DNA from: Blattabacterium cuenoti
Lineage (GTDB): Bacteria > Bacteroidota > Bacteroidia > Flavobacteriales > Blattabacteriaceae
Reading direction: 5' to 3'
DNA: 64,000 bases
Assembly (NCBI RefSeq): GCF_014252335.1
Contig: NZ_CP059218.1
Span: 47,165 to 111,164 of the forward strand
Each line of letters begins with the position of its first letter. Position 1 is the first letter of the stretch. The notes beneath the pieces are model-generated. The model worked only from the letters and a program-made list of their open reading frames with translations. It ran no database searches and had not been told where the DNA came from. The position numbers and the translations under genes were made by a program. Positions 29,650 through 38,593 of the stretch are shown here, in pieces.

Positions 29650-30654
29650 ATGAAAAAAAGAATATTAACTGGAATTCAAAGTACTGGTATTCCTCATTTA
29701 GGAAATATTTTAGGGGTTATTATTCCTTCTATAAAACTATTTCAAAAATATGTAAATACAAAACAATTTGTATTTATAGCTGATTTACATTCTTTAATAC
29801 AAGAAAACGATTTAAAAAAAATTCAAAATAATACTTATTATATAGCAGCAGCATGGCTCTCTTTTGGATTAAATATAGAAAAAACTCTATTATATAGACA
29901 ATCAGATGTTTCATCAGAAGTTACAGAGCTTGCTTGGTATATTAATTGTTGTTACCCATATAATAGATTAATTTTATCTCATTCTTTCAAAGAAAGAAAT
30001 AAACAACATGATCAAACCAAAATTAATGTTGGATTACTGACTTATCCTATTTTAATGGCCGCTGATATATTGCTTTATAATGCTGAAATTATTCCTGTTG
30101 GCAAAGATCAATTACAACATATAGAAATTACAAGAAATGCAGCACATAAATTAAATAAAAAAATAGGTAAAAAACTCTTTTTATTACCGATACCATATTT
30201 TCATAAAACAACCATGTTAATTCCTGGAATAAATGGATATAAAATGAGTAAATCCAAAAATAATTATATTAATATTTTTTCTTCAGATGATAATTTAAAA
30301 AAACAAATAATGAGTATTAAAACCGATAATAAATTATTTAAAGATAAAAAAAATCCTGATCAAAGTATTATTATATCATTATATAAATTAATAGCTGATA
30401 AAAATCAAGTAGAAAAAATGAAAACAAAATATTTAGAAGGACAATATGGATATTTAGAAGCTAAATTAACGTTATATAAATGTTTGATAGAAACGTTTTC
30501 ATTGGAAAGAAAAAAATTTGCATCTTTCATAAACAATAAAGCATTATTAGATAATATATTATATTCAGGTGCTAAACAAGCAAAAGTTATAGCTAATCAA
30601 AGATTAAATAAAATTAGAAAACATTTTAGATTCAAAAAAATTTTTAATATATAA
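29650..30654 (+). CDS. trpS: Tryptophanyl-tRNA synthetase
   Basis: Class Ic synthetase charging tRNA-Trp. Starting at ATG 29650 gives MKKRILTGIQSTGIPHLGN, which matches the family with the HIGH-like PHLGN directly after the N-terminus; an upstream ATG at 29614 would add twelve unneeded residues. The KMSKS loop reads YKMSKSKNN at about residues 197-205, and PVGKDQLQHIEITR is the conserved tRNA/ATP block. Its 334 aa is standard. Confidence 0.95.
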   Translation: MKKRILTGIQSTGIPHLGNILGVIIPSIKLFQKYVNTKQFVFIADLHSLIQENDLKKIQNNTYYIAAAWLSFGLNIEKTLLYRQSDVSSEVTELAWYINCCYPYNRLILSHSFKERNKQHDQTKINVGLLTYPILMAADILLYNAEIIPVGKDQLQHIEITRNAAHKLNKKIGKKLFLLPIPYFHKTTMLIPGINGYKMSKSKNNYINIFSSDDNLKKQIMSIKTDNKLFKDKKNPDQSIIISLYKLIADKNQVEKMKTKYLEGQYGYLEAKLTLYKCLIETFSLERKKFASFINNKALLDNILYSGAKQAKVIANQRLNKIRKHFRFKKIFNI

Positions 30655-30737
30655 TATGTTACATAATATATAGCAAAAATTTTGCTTGATTATCATTATT
30701 AAATTATTCATTTTAAGATTAAAAATATTTTTTTGTT

Positions 30738-31310
30738 ATGAATATAAAACAAGAAAATTCTGAAAAACAAAATTCTAAAAATATGAACAAATTATCTAAT
30801 TGTTCATGTAAACCACAAACAAAACAAGACAATCATAATACCATAAATGTAAAATATAAAGAAGAATTTATTCTTCTACAAGAACAATTTAAAAAAGAAA
30901 AAGACAAATTTCTGCGAATTTTTGCAGAATTTGAAAATTATAAAAAAAGGATTCAAAAAGAAAGAATAGAACTATTTAGAATCACTAATCAACAAATGAT
31001 GATAGATTTAATTCCTATATTAGATGATTTTGAACGAAGTATAAAAGAATTGAAAAAATATAAAGAAAATATTTTACTAAAAGGTGTTTTACTAATACAA
31101 GAAAAACTAATAAACATTTTAAATCAAAAAGGTCTTAGTAAAATTCAAATTAAACAAGGAGATGATTTCAATACAGATTTTCATAATGCAATTAACCAAA
31201 CTACAGTTTTAAAAGATAATTTAAAAGGAAAAATTATAGAAATTGTGGAAGATGGTTATTTATTACAAGACAAAGTCATACGACATGCTAAAGTTATTAC
31301 TGGAAAATAA
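30738..31310 (+). CDS. grpE: Nucleotide-exchange factor GrpE
   Basis: GrpE releases ADP from DnaK. The 190-aa protein has a disordered N-terminal tail, a long helix with RIFAEFENYKKRIQKER (about residues 57-73), the conserved LIPILDDFERSI, and the C-terminal beta domain ending IEIVEDGYLLQDKVIRHAKVIT, the family signature. It is directly followed by dnaJ (24 bp). An imperfect AT-rich palindrome lies upstream at 30672-30686, but I see no CIRCE element. dnaK is not in the window. Confidence 0.95.
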   Translation: MNIKQENSEKQNSKNMNKLSNCSCKPQTKQDNHNTINVKYKEEFILLQEQFKKEKDKFLRIFAEFENYKKRIQKERIELFRITNQQMMIDLIPILDDFERSIKELKKYKENILLKGVLLIQEKLINILNQKGLSKIQIKQGDDFNTDFHNAINQTTVLKDNLKGKIIEIVEDGYLLQDKVIRHAKVITGK

Positions 31311-31334
31311 AGTAAAAAATAAAAAAATTTTTTC

Positions 31335-32456
31335 ATGGTAAAACGAGATTATTACGAAGTATTAGGAGTACCCAAACATGCTACTTTAAATGATATCAAA
31401 AAAGCCTATCGAAAATTAGCAATTAAATATCATCCTGATAAAAATCCAAAAAATCAAAAAAAAGCAGAAGAAAAATTTAAAGAAGCAGCAGAAGCCTACG
31501 AAGTATTAAGCAATGATAAGAAAAAACAACGCTATGATAAATTTGGACATACAGGTATGAAAGGATCTTATACCAATATGAATATGGACGATATTTTTAC
31601 AAATTTCGGTGATATATTTGCAGATGCATTTGGTAGTGGATTTACTACTGGTAGTTTTAGTTTCGGAAAACATTCCAGAAATGAAACTATAATGAAAGGA
31701 AGCAATCTTAGAATTAGAGTAAAATTATCTTTAGAAGAAATAGCAACTGGAATATCAAAAACAATTAAGGTACTCAAAATGAAAATCGCTGATGGATTGA
31801 AATTTATTCAATGTAAATTTTGTAATGGAACAGGACAAAAAATTCGTATTACTAATACAATTTTAGGAAAAATGCAAACTGCTACTCAATGTAATATATG
31901 TGATGGAATTGGTAAACAAATTGAAAATATTCCATATGGAGCTAATAAATATGGCTTAATTCAAAAAGAAGAAGTAGTAAATATAAAAATTCCTGCTGGA
32001 TTAACAGAAGGAATTCAATTAAAAGTGTCAGGAAAAGGTAATGATGCTCCATTTAATGGAATTTCTGGAGATTTAATAATATTAATTGAGGAATTACCTC
32101 ATTCTAAATTTAAAAGAGAAGGTAGTAATCTTCATTATAATTTATATATATCTTTTTCTGATGCTGTATTAGGTGTGTATAAAGAAATCCCTACTCTTAA
32201 CGGAAAAGCAAGAATTAAAATTGCATCTGGAACACAATCTGGAAAAACATTAAGATTAAAAAATAAAGGAATTCCAAAAATTGAAGGATATGGTATAGGT
32301 AGTCTATTTATTCATGTAAATGTTTGGACTCCAAAAAAAATGAATGAAGAACAAAAACAATTTTTTGAAAAAATGAGAAAAAATGAGAATTTTTTACCAC
32401 CTACTAATAGTTCTGTAAAATCTTTTTTTGATTATGTAAGAGATATTTTTTCTTAA
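31335..32456 (+). CDS. dnaJ: Co-chaperone DnaJ (Hsp40) with one zinc centre
   Basis: DnaJ delivers substrates to DnaK and stimulates its ATPase. The 373-aa protein has an intact J-domain with HPD (YHPDKNPKN, about residues 33-41), a shortened G/F segment and the C-terminal beta domains. The zinc region is reduced: only two C-x-x-C-x-G-x-G repeats remain, CKFCNGTG and CNICDGIG (about residues 160-195). By spacing, with TATQ just before the second, these are repeats 2 and 3, which build zinc centre 2. Repeats 1 and 4, which build zinc centre 1, are gone without frame damage. Confidence 0.94.
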   Translation: MVKRDYYEVLGVPKHATLNDIKKAYRKLAIKYHPDKNPKNQKKAEEKFKEAAEAYEVLSNDKKKQRYDKFGHTGMKGSYTNMNMDDIFTNFGDIFADAFGSGFTTGSFSFGKHSRNETIMKGSNLRIRVKLSLEEIATGISKTIKVLKMKIADGLKFIQCKFCNGTGQKIRITNTILGKMQTATQCNICDGIGKQIENIPYGANKYGLIQKEEVVNIKIPAGLTEGIQLKVSGKGNDAPFNGISGDLIILIEELPHSKFKREGSNLHYNLYISFSDAVLGVYKEIPTLNGKARIKIASGTQSGKTLRLKNKGIPKIEGYGIGSLFIHVNVWTPKKMNEEQKQFFEKMRKNENFLPPTNSSVKSFFDYVRDIFS

Positions 32457-32478
32457 AATTTAGTTATCAACATTGTTA

Positions 32479-33642
32479 ATGTATAAATATAAAGTAGTAG
32501 TAGCCCTGTCAGGTGGAGTAGATTCTAGTGTAGCAGCTTTAATCTTAAAAAAACAAGGATATAATGTAATTGGATTATTTATAAATACTTGGGATAATCA
32601 TGATGATGATTGTAATATGTTGACATGTAATTGGAAAGAAGATAGTATATATGCAATGTTAGTAGCAAATAAATTAAATATTCCATTTCAAATAATAGAA
32701 ATGAAAAATGAATATAAACAAAATATTATCAATTACATGTTTAAAGGATATAAATCAGGTATTACTCCTAATCCTGATATTATGTGTAATAGTAAAATAA
32801 AATTTGATTGTTTTTTAAAACAAGCTATGAATTTAGGAGCAGATTTTATTGCAACTGGACATTATGTAAATAAACAATATATTATCAAAAATAATAAAAT
32901 TATTTATAGATTATTAATTGGAACAGATTCTAATAAAGATCAATCTTATTTTTTATGTCAACTAAAACAATATCAATTATCAAAATCTATTTTTCCTTTA
33001 GGTAAATTAACAAAAAAAGAAGTTAGACAAATAGCTAATAAAAGTGGATTATGTAATGCAGATAAAAAAGATTCTCAAGGTTTATGTTTTTTAGGAAAAA
33101 TTAATTTATATCAATTTTTACAACAAAAAATACCAAAAAAAACAGGTGAAATCATCAATATTGATTCAAATGCTTCTTGTATTGATAATCATAATAACAT
33201 TAATAGACAACCAAAATATTGTAAATCAGATGGAAAAATAATAGGATATCATAATGGATATCAATTTTTTACAAAAGGACAAAGAAAAGGATTATCTATA
33301 GGGGGATTGAAACATCCTATTTTTGTTATTGAAACAGATATAAAACACAATATTGTTTATACAGGAATGGGAAGACAACATCCTGGATTATATGATAAAT
33401 CTTTATTTATTAAACAAAAAAATATTCATTGGATAAGAGATGATTATACTATGTTAGATGGAGATATAATGAAAGTTCTTTGTAGAACTCGTTATAGACA
33501 ACCTTTACAACAAGCTATTCTAAACAAAATTCCAAATGGAATGTTAATCGAATTTAAAACTATGCAATTTGCTATTACTAAAGGACAATTTGCGGCATGG
33601 TATATAAACAAAGAATTAATAGGATCTGGTATCATATCATGA
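32479..33642 (+). CDS. mnmA: tRNA-specific 2-thiouridylase MnmA
   Basis: MnmA adds sulfur to U34 of tRNAs for Lys, Glu and Gln. The ATP-pyrophosphatase loop ALSGGVDSSVAA is at about residues 8-19. The first catalytic cysteine lies in NPDIMCNSKIKF and the second in DSQGLCFLG. I chose ATG 32479 (MYKYKVVVALSGG) over an in-frame TTG six bases earlier. With MnmG, also in this window, it builds the full wobble-uridine modification. Length 387 aa is normal for Bacteroidetes. Confidence 0.94.
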   Translation: MYKYKVVVALSGGVDSSVAALILKKQGYNVIGLFINTWDNHDDDCNMLTCNWKEDSIYAMLVANKLNIPFQIIEMKNEYKQNIINYMFKGYKSGITPNPDIMCNSKIKFDCFLKQAMNLGADFIATGHYVNKQYIIKNNKIIYRLLIGTDSNKDQSYFLCQLKQYQLSKSIFPLGKLTKKEVRQIANKSGLCNADKKDSQGLCFLGKINLYQFLQQKIPKKTGEIINIDSNASCIDNHNNINRQPKYCKSDGKIIGYHNGYQFFTKGQRKGLSIGGLKHPIFVIETDIKHNIVYTGMGRQHPGLYDKSLFIKQKNIHWIRDDYTMLDGDIMKVLCRTRYRQPLQQAILNKIPNGMLIEFKTMQFAITKGQFAAWYINKELIGSGIIS

Positions 33643-33725
33643 AAAAAAAATACAAAATTCTTTTATATCACCTATTTTTTTCATATTTTTATATACTTCT
33701 TCGTATTCGTATTTCTATTTATCTG

Positions 33726-33745
33726 TCTAATCTATATAGATTAGA
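33726..33745. promoter_or_regulatory. Perfect 20-bp palindrome upstream of ilvD
   Basis: TCTAATCTATATAGATTAGA is a perfect palindrome ending 15 bases before the ilvD ATG, in the 118-bp spacer after mnmA. It could be an operator for a dimeric regulator of the ilv operon or a leader hairpin. At this base composition about one such palindrome is expected by chance in 64 kb, so position is the main argument. Confidence 0.35.
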
Positions 33746-33760
33746 TTTATAAAATCTTTC

Positions 33761-35449
33761 ATGGAACAAAAAATTAACAAGTTTAGCAAACAAATTACAG
33801 AAAGAGATGATTTACCTGCCTCTCATGCTATGTTATATGCTATTGGAATTAAAGATTCCGATTTTCACAAGGCACAGGTAGGAATTGTAACTAATTGGTA
33901 TGATGGAAATCCTTGCAATATACATTTAGATAAATTAGGAAAAATTGTAAAAAAATCAATTAAAAATCATAATAATTTGAATGTATTTCAAATTACCACC
34001 ATTGGTGTCAGTGACGGACTTACAATGGGAACATCAGGCATGAGGTATTCTCTTCCATCTCGAGAATTAATAGCAGATAGTATAGAAACTGTTATTAATT
34101 CGCACCATTATGATGGTGTTATAGCCATTCCAGGATGTGATAAAAATATTCCAGGAGTGATGATGGCATTATTAAGATTAAATAGACCATCTATGATTAT
34201 TTATGGTGGTAGTATATCTTCTGGATTATACAATAAAAAAAAATTGGATATTGTGTCTGCTTTTGAAGCGTTTGGAGAAAAAAATATTGGTAAAATATCT
34301 CAAGAAGAATATATACAAATTATTAAACATTCATGTCCAGGTGCTGGATCTTGTGGGGGAATGTATACTGCAAATACTATGGCTGCCGCTATGGAAACTA
34401 TAGGTATGACATTGCCATCTTCATCATCATATCCTGCAACAAGTCAAAATAAAAAAATCGAATGTCAACATTCAGAAAAATATATTTATAATTTATTGAA
34501 AAATAATATTAAACCTAAAGATATTGTTACACCTACTTCTATAGAAAATGGAATTAAATTAGCAATATCTTTGGGAGGATCTACAAATTTAATTATTCAT
34601 TTTCTAGCTATTGCAAAATGTGCAAATATTAAATTAGAATTAAAAGATTTTCAATATTTAAGCTCTACAATTCCTGTAATTGGTAATTTAAAACCTAGTG
34701 GTAAATATTTGATGGAAGATATACATAAATATATTGGAGGTATGCCAGTAATTATTAAATATTTAATTAATGAAGGTATACTCAATGGAAATTGTTTAAC
34801 TGTTACTGGAAAATCATTATATGAAAATGTAAAAAATATTCCAAACATAAATTTTAACAATCAAAAAATTATTTATCCTGTAGACAATCCTATTAAAAAA
34901 AATGGTCATATCAAAATTTTATATGGTAATCTAGCTACAAAAGGTTCAGTGGCAAAAATAAGTGGAAAAGAAGGATTATATTTTCGTGGTAGAGCAAAAG
35001 TATTTAATTCGGAACAAGAAGCAAATATTGCTATATTAAATAATAAAATAACAAAGGGTGAAGTAATAGTAATTAGATATGTTGGTCCTGCTGGTGGACC
35101 AGGTATGCCAGAAATGTTAAAACCAACATCTTATATTATGGGAGCAGGATTAAGTAAATATGTAGCACTTATTACAGATGGTAGATTCTCTGGTGGATCA
35201 CATGGATTTGTAGTTGGACATATTACTCCAGAAGCATATTATGGAGGAGTTATAGCTTTCATTCAAAATGGTGATGTCATTAAAATAGATTCAGAAAATA
35301 ATACACTAACTTTAGAAGTTGAAGAAAACGAAATACAAAAAAGAAAAAAAATTTGGAAGCCTTATAAATCTAAAATACAAAAAGGATATTTATATAAATA
35401 TATGAAAACTGTTTCTTCTGCTTCTGAAGGATGTATAACTGATCAATAA
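33761..35449 (+). CDS. ilvD: Dihydroxy-acid dehydratase
   Basis: IlvD dehydrates 2,3-dihydroxy acids to the 2-keto acids of valine and isoleucine, using an Fe-S cluster. Its 562 aa is normal. Cluster ligands are seen in GCDKNIPG (about residue 126) and GAGSCGGMYTANTMAA (about 194-209), with the third ligand region near the N-terminal NPCNIHL (about residue 50). C-terminal blocks GGPGMPEML and TDGRFSGGSHGFVVGH are intact. It opens ilvD-ilvB-ilvN-ilvC-ilvA, and a 20-bp palindrome lies just upstream. Confidence 0.97.
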   Translation: MEQKINKFSKQITERDDLPASHAMLYAIGIKDSDFHKAQVGIVTNWYDGNPCNIHLDKLGKIVKKSIKNHNNLNVFQITTIGVSDGLTMGTSGMRYSLPSRELIADSIETVINSHHYDGVIAIPGCDKNIPGVMMALLRLNRPSMIIYGGSISSGLYNKKKLDIVSAFEAFGEKNIGKISQEEYIQIIKHSCPGAGSCGGMYTANTMAAAMETIGMTLPSSSSYPATSQNKKIECQHSEKYIYNLLKNNIKPKDIVTPTSIENGIKLAISLGGSTNLIIHFLAIAKCANIKLELKDFQYLSSTIPVIGNLKPSGKYLMEDIHKYIGGMPVIIKYLINEGILNGNCLTVTGKSLYENVKNIPNINFNNQKIIYPVDNPIKKNGHIKILYGNLATKGSVAKISGKEGLYFRGRAKVFNSEQEANIAILNNKITKGEVIVIRYVGPAGGPGMPEMLKPTSYIMGAGLSKYVALITDGRFSGGSHGFVVGHITPEAYYGGVIAFIQNGDVIKIDSENNTLTLEVEENEIQKRKKIWKPYKSKIQKGYLYKYMKTVSSASEGCITDQ

Positions 35450-35483
35450 TAATGTTTTTTGATGTTTGGGTTCTATAATTTAT

Positions 35484-37199
35484 ATGATAATAAAAAAACA
35501 AGAAAAAAAACTATTAGGCTCTGAAATTGTAATAAAAACGTTGTTACATGAGAAAGTCAAATATATATTTGGTTATCCGGGTGGAGCAATTATGCCTATT
35601 TATGATTCACTTCATAATTATTTAAATGTGGTATCACATATTTTAATGCGTCATGAACAAGGAGCTATACATGCGGCACAAGGATATGCTAGAGCTACTG
35701 GTAAAACAGGAGTTTGTTTTACTACATCTGGTCCAGGTGCTACTAATTTAATTACTGGACTAGCAGATGCATTAATAGATAGTACACCTATTGTTTGTAT
35801 TACTGGCCAAGTAACTTCTTCATTATTAGGAACAGATGCATTTCAGGAAACTAATATTATAGATATATCTGTACCAGTCACTAAATGGAATACTCAAATT
35901 TTGGATGCTAAAGAAATTTTTGCATCTATTAAAAAAGGATTTTTTATTGCAAAAAAAGGAAGACCTGGTCCAGTTTTAATAGAAATAACTAAAGACGCAC
36001 AATTTCAAAAATATATTTTTAACACAAAAAATATATTTTATTATAACAACATTAAAAATTTTAGACCGTATCCATATATAGAAGAAAAAAATATACAACA
36101 AGCAGCAAATTTAATAAATACTGCTAAAAAACCGTTAGTACTTGTTGGACAAGGAATTATTTTAGCCAAAGCTGAACATGAATTTAAACAATTTATTGAA
36201 AAGACTGGCATGCCCACAGCAAGTACTTTATTAGGATTGAGTATATTAGAAAGTAGTCATCCTTTATATGTTGGAATGTTAGGTATGCATGGTAATTATG
36301 CCCCAAATATATTAACAAATCAATGTGATTTATTAATAGCTATTGGAATGAGATTTGATGATCGTGTTACCGGTAATGTCCAAAAATATGCTACACAAGC
36401 TAAAATTATACATTTAGACATAGATCCTTATGAAATTAATAAAAATATATTATGTCATATACCTATTTTAGGAGATTGTAAAGTTTCTTTACAAAAATTA
36501 ATATTTTATGTGAAAAAATCTTCTCATAAAATATGGATAAATCAATTTTATAAATTAAGAAAAAAAGAAGAACTTTATGTTATACAAGAAGATTTAAATC
36601 CTTTAAAAACAGGAATTACAATGGGAGAAGTAATTAAATGGATAAATAAATATAAGCAAAAAAATTCTATTTTAGTAACTGATGTAGGGCAACATCAAAT
36701 GATTGCTTCTAGATATTTTAATTTTTCTTGTATAAGAAGTAATATAACATCAGGTGGATTGGGAACTATGGGATTTGCTTTACCAGCATCTATTGGGGCT
36801 AAATTAGGTTATAAAAATAGACAAGTAATATGTATTGTAGGAGATGGTGGCATACAAATGACCATTCAAGAAATGGGAACTATTTTACAAAATGAAATTT
36901 CTATTAGTATAATTTTATTAAATAATAATTTTTTAGGTATGGTTAGACAATGGCAACAATTATTTTTTCAAAAACGTTATTCATGTACAAAATTAATTAA
37001 TCCAGATTTTATACAACTTGCAAATGCTTATCATATAAAAGCAAAAAAAATAGACAAAAGGGATAAATTAGAATATGCTGTAAAAGAAGCATTAAATTAT
37101 AAAAAATCTTATTTATTAGAAATAATTATAGAAAGAGAAAATAATGTGTTTCCTATGATTCCATCTGGTGCAGCAGTTGATGAAATTCGTTTAACATAA
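35484..37199 (+). CDS. ilvB: Acetolactate synthase, large (catalytic) subunit
   Basis: ThDP-dependent enzyme that condenses pyruvate with pyruvate or 2-ketobutyrate. The start ATG 35484 gives MIIKKQEKKLLGSEI; an in-frame TTG at 35466 adds six residues. The catalytic Glu lies in RHEQGAIHAAQGYARATGK, cut here as RHEQGA (about residue 55). The ThDP motif is VGDGGIQMT...NN (GDGG near residue 450), and the C-terminal GMVRQWQ is conserved. It pairs with the truncated IlvN encoded next. Confidence 0.96.
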   Translation: MIIKKQEKKLLGSEIVIKTLLHEKVKYIFGYPGGAIMPIYDSLHNYLNVVSHILMRHEQGAIHAAQGYARATGKTGVCFTTSGPGATNLITGLADALIDSTPIVCITGQVTSSLLGTDAFQETNIIDISVPVTKWNTQILDAKEIFASIKKGFFIAKKGRPGPVLIEITKDAQFQKYIFNTKNIFYYNNIKNFRPYPYIEEKNIQQAANLINTAKKPLVLVGQGIILAKAEHEFKQFIEKTGMPTASTLLGLSILESSHPLYVGMLGMHGNYAPNILTNQCDLLIAIGMRFDDRVTGNVQKYATQAKIIHLDIDPYEINKNILCHIPILGDCKVSLQKLIFYVKKSSHKIWINQFYKLRKKEELYVIQEDLNPLKTGITMGEVIKWINKYKQKNSILVTDVGQHQMIASRYFNFSCIRSNITSGGLGTMGFALPASIGAKLGYKNRQVICIVGDGGIQMTIQEMGTILQNEISISIILLNNNFLGMVRQWQQLFFQKRYSCTKLINPDFIQLANAYHIKAKKIDKRDKLEYAVKEALNYKKSYLLEIIIERENNVFPMIPSGAAVDEIRLT

Positions 37200-37232
37200 T
37201 AATAAATATATTATTATTGATACATTTTATGT

Positions 37233-37529
37233 ATGAAACAGGATTTTAGAATTATCATTTTTGGACATAATGAAAACAGATTATTAATAAGAATATTAAT
37301 TATATTAGAAAAAAGAAATTTAAAACTAACTTATATACAAGTTAGTTATAAAGACGATAATAAGCATATTGGGCAATCAATAATTATTGATATAAAATGT
37401 TTAGAGGAACAATTAATAAAAATAATAAAATTAATTAAAAATTTAATTGGTATTATTCATGTTGATATTAAAAATAATTCAAAAAAATCATGGAAATTAG
37501 TCAATCTTAATATTCCATTAATAATATAA
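37233..37529 (+). CDS. ilvN: Acetolactate synthase small subunit, reduced to one ACT domain
   Basis: A 98-aa protein between ilvB and ilvC, where the regulatory subunit is expected. Relatives have about 160-180 aa: an ACT domain plus a C-terminal domain. Only the ACT-like beta-alpha-beta-beta-alpha-beta portion (about residues 5-78) and a short tail remain. In the valine-binding loop the usual E-N-x-x-G is ENRL, and the following N-I-D/E-S-L block reads LKLTYI, so key contacts are replaced. It may still activate IlvB while having lost valine inhibition. The frame is intact and the operon position conserved, so a dead gene is less likely. Confidence 0.8.
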   Translation: MKQDFRIIIFGHNENRLLIRILIILEKRNLKLTYIQVSYKDDNKHIGQSIIIDIKCLEEQLIKIIKLIKNLIGIIHVDIKNNSKKSWKLVNLNIPLII

Positions 37530-37536
37530 TAAAATT

Positions 37537-38577
37537 ATGAAAATGACATTTGGATCTTTTAAAGAGAATATTATTACAAGAAAAGAGTTTTCATTGAAAA
37601 CTGCTCAAAGAATATTACAAAAAGAAACTATATCTGTATTAGGATACGGAGTTCAGGGCCCTGGACAATCATTAAATTTAAGAGATAATGGTTTTTCAGT
37701 GATAGTTGGACAAAGAAAAAATTCTATTTCATGGGATAAAGCTTTGAAAGATGGCTGGATACAAGGAAAAAATTTATTTTCTTTAGAAGAAGCATCCGAA
37801 CGAGGTTCTATATTAATGTATTTATTATCAGATGCTGGACAAATATCTTTTTGGCCTACTTTAAAAAAGTATTTAAATGATGGAAATTCATTATATTTTT
37901 CTCATGGTTTTGGACTAACTTTTAATAAACAAACTAAAATTTTACCACCTAAAAATATAGATATATTTTTAGTCGCTCCTAAAGGATCTGGAACAAGTCT
38001 TCGAAGATTATTTCAAGATGGACAAGGTGTAAATTCCAGTTATGCTATTTATCAAGATTTTAGTGGACAATCTTTAGAAAAAGTTTTATCGCTAGGAATA
38101 GGTATAGGATCTGGATATTTATTTGAAACAACTTTTAAAAATGAAGTATATTCTGATTTAGTTGGAGAAAGAGGAACTTTAATGGGAGCTATACAAGGTA
38201 TTTTTGCTGCTCAATATCAAGTATTAAGAGAACATGGACATTCCCCTTCCGAATCCTTTAATGAAACAGTAGAAGAATTAACTCAAAGTTTAATGCCTTT
38301 AGTATCAGAAAATGGTATGGATTGGATGTATGAAAATTGTTCTACTACAGCACAAAGAGGAGCTTTAGATTGGTGGAAAAAATTTAGAGATTTAAATTTA
38401 CCTATATTTAGAAAATTATATCAGGAGGTATCTTCTGGAAATGAAGCAAAAAACGTGATTGAGAAAAATAGTCATCCAGATTATAGAATACAATTACAAA
38501 AAGAATTAAATCAACTCAAAAATAGTGAATTATGGAAAATTGGAGAACTTATTCGTAAGTTACGACCAAAAAAATAA
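37537..38577 (+). CDS. ilvC: Ketol-acid reductoisomerase
   Basis: IlvC isomerises and reduces acetolactate or acetohydroxybutyrate with NADPH. The 346-aa protein has the Rossmann motif GYGVQGPGQSLNLRDNG, whose core GYGVQG lies at about residues 37-42, followed by GQRK for the NADPH phosphate. Mg-binding/catalytic residues are in SDLVGERGTLMG (about 206-217), and the C-terminal knotted domain has ENCSTTAQRGALDWW. It starts 7 bp after ilvN and ends 16 bp before ilvA. Confidence 0.96.
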   Translation: MKMTFGSFKENIITRKEFSLKTAQRILQKETISVLGYGVQGPGQSLNLRDNGFSVIVGQRKNSISWDKALKDGWIQGKNLFSLEEASERGSILMYLLSDAGQISFWPTLKKYLNDGNSLYFSHGFGLTFNKQTKILPPKNIDIFLVAPKGSGTSLRRLFQDGQGVNSSYAIYQDFSGQSLEKVLSLGIGIGSGYLFETTFKNEVYSDLVGERGTLMGAIQGIFAAQYQVLREHGHSPSESFNETVEELTQSLMPLVSENGMDWMYENCSTTAQRGALDWWKKFRDLNLPIFRKLYQEVSSGNEAKNVIEKNSHPDYRIQLQKELNQLKNSELWKIGELIRKLRPKK

Positions 38578-38593
38578 TTTTTAAACTTGCGAA

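Noticed and set aside
30672..30686. Palindrome AGCAAAAATTTTGCT as a terminator of trpS or heat-shock operator of grpE
   Set aside because: No T-tract follows, and it does not match CIRCE; short AT palindromes are common here.
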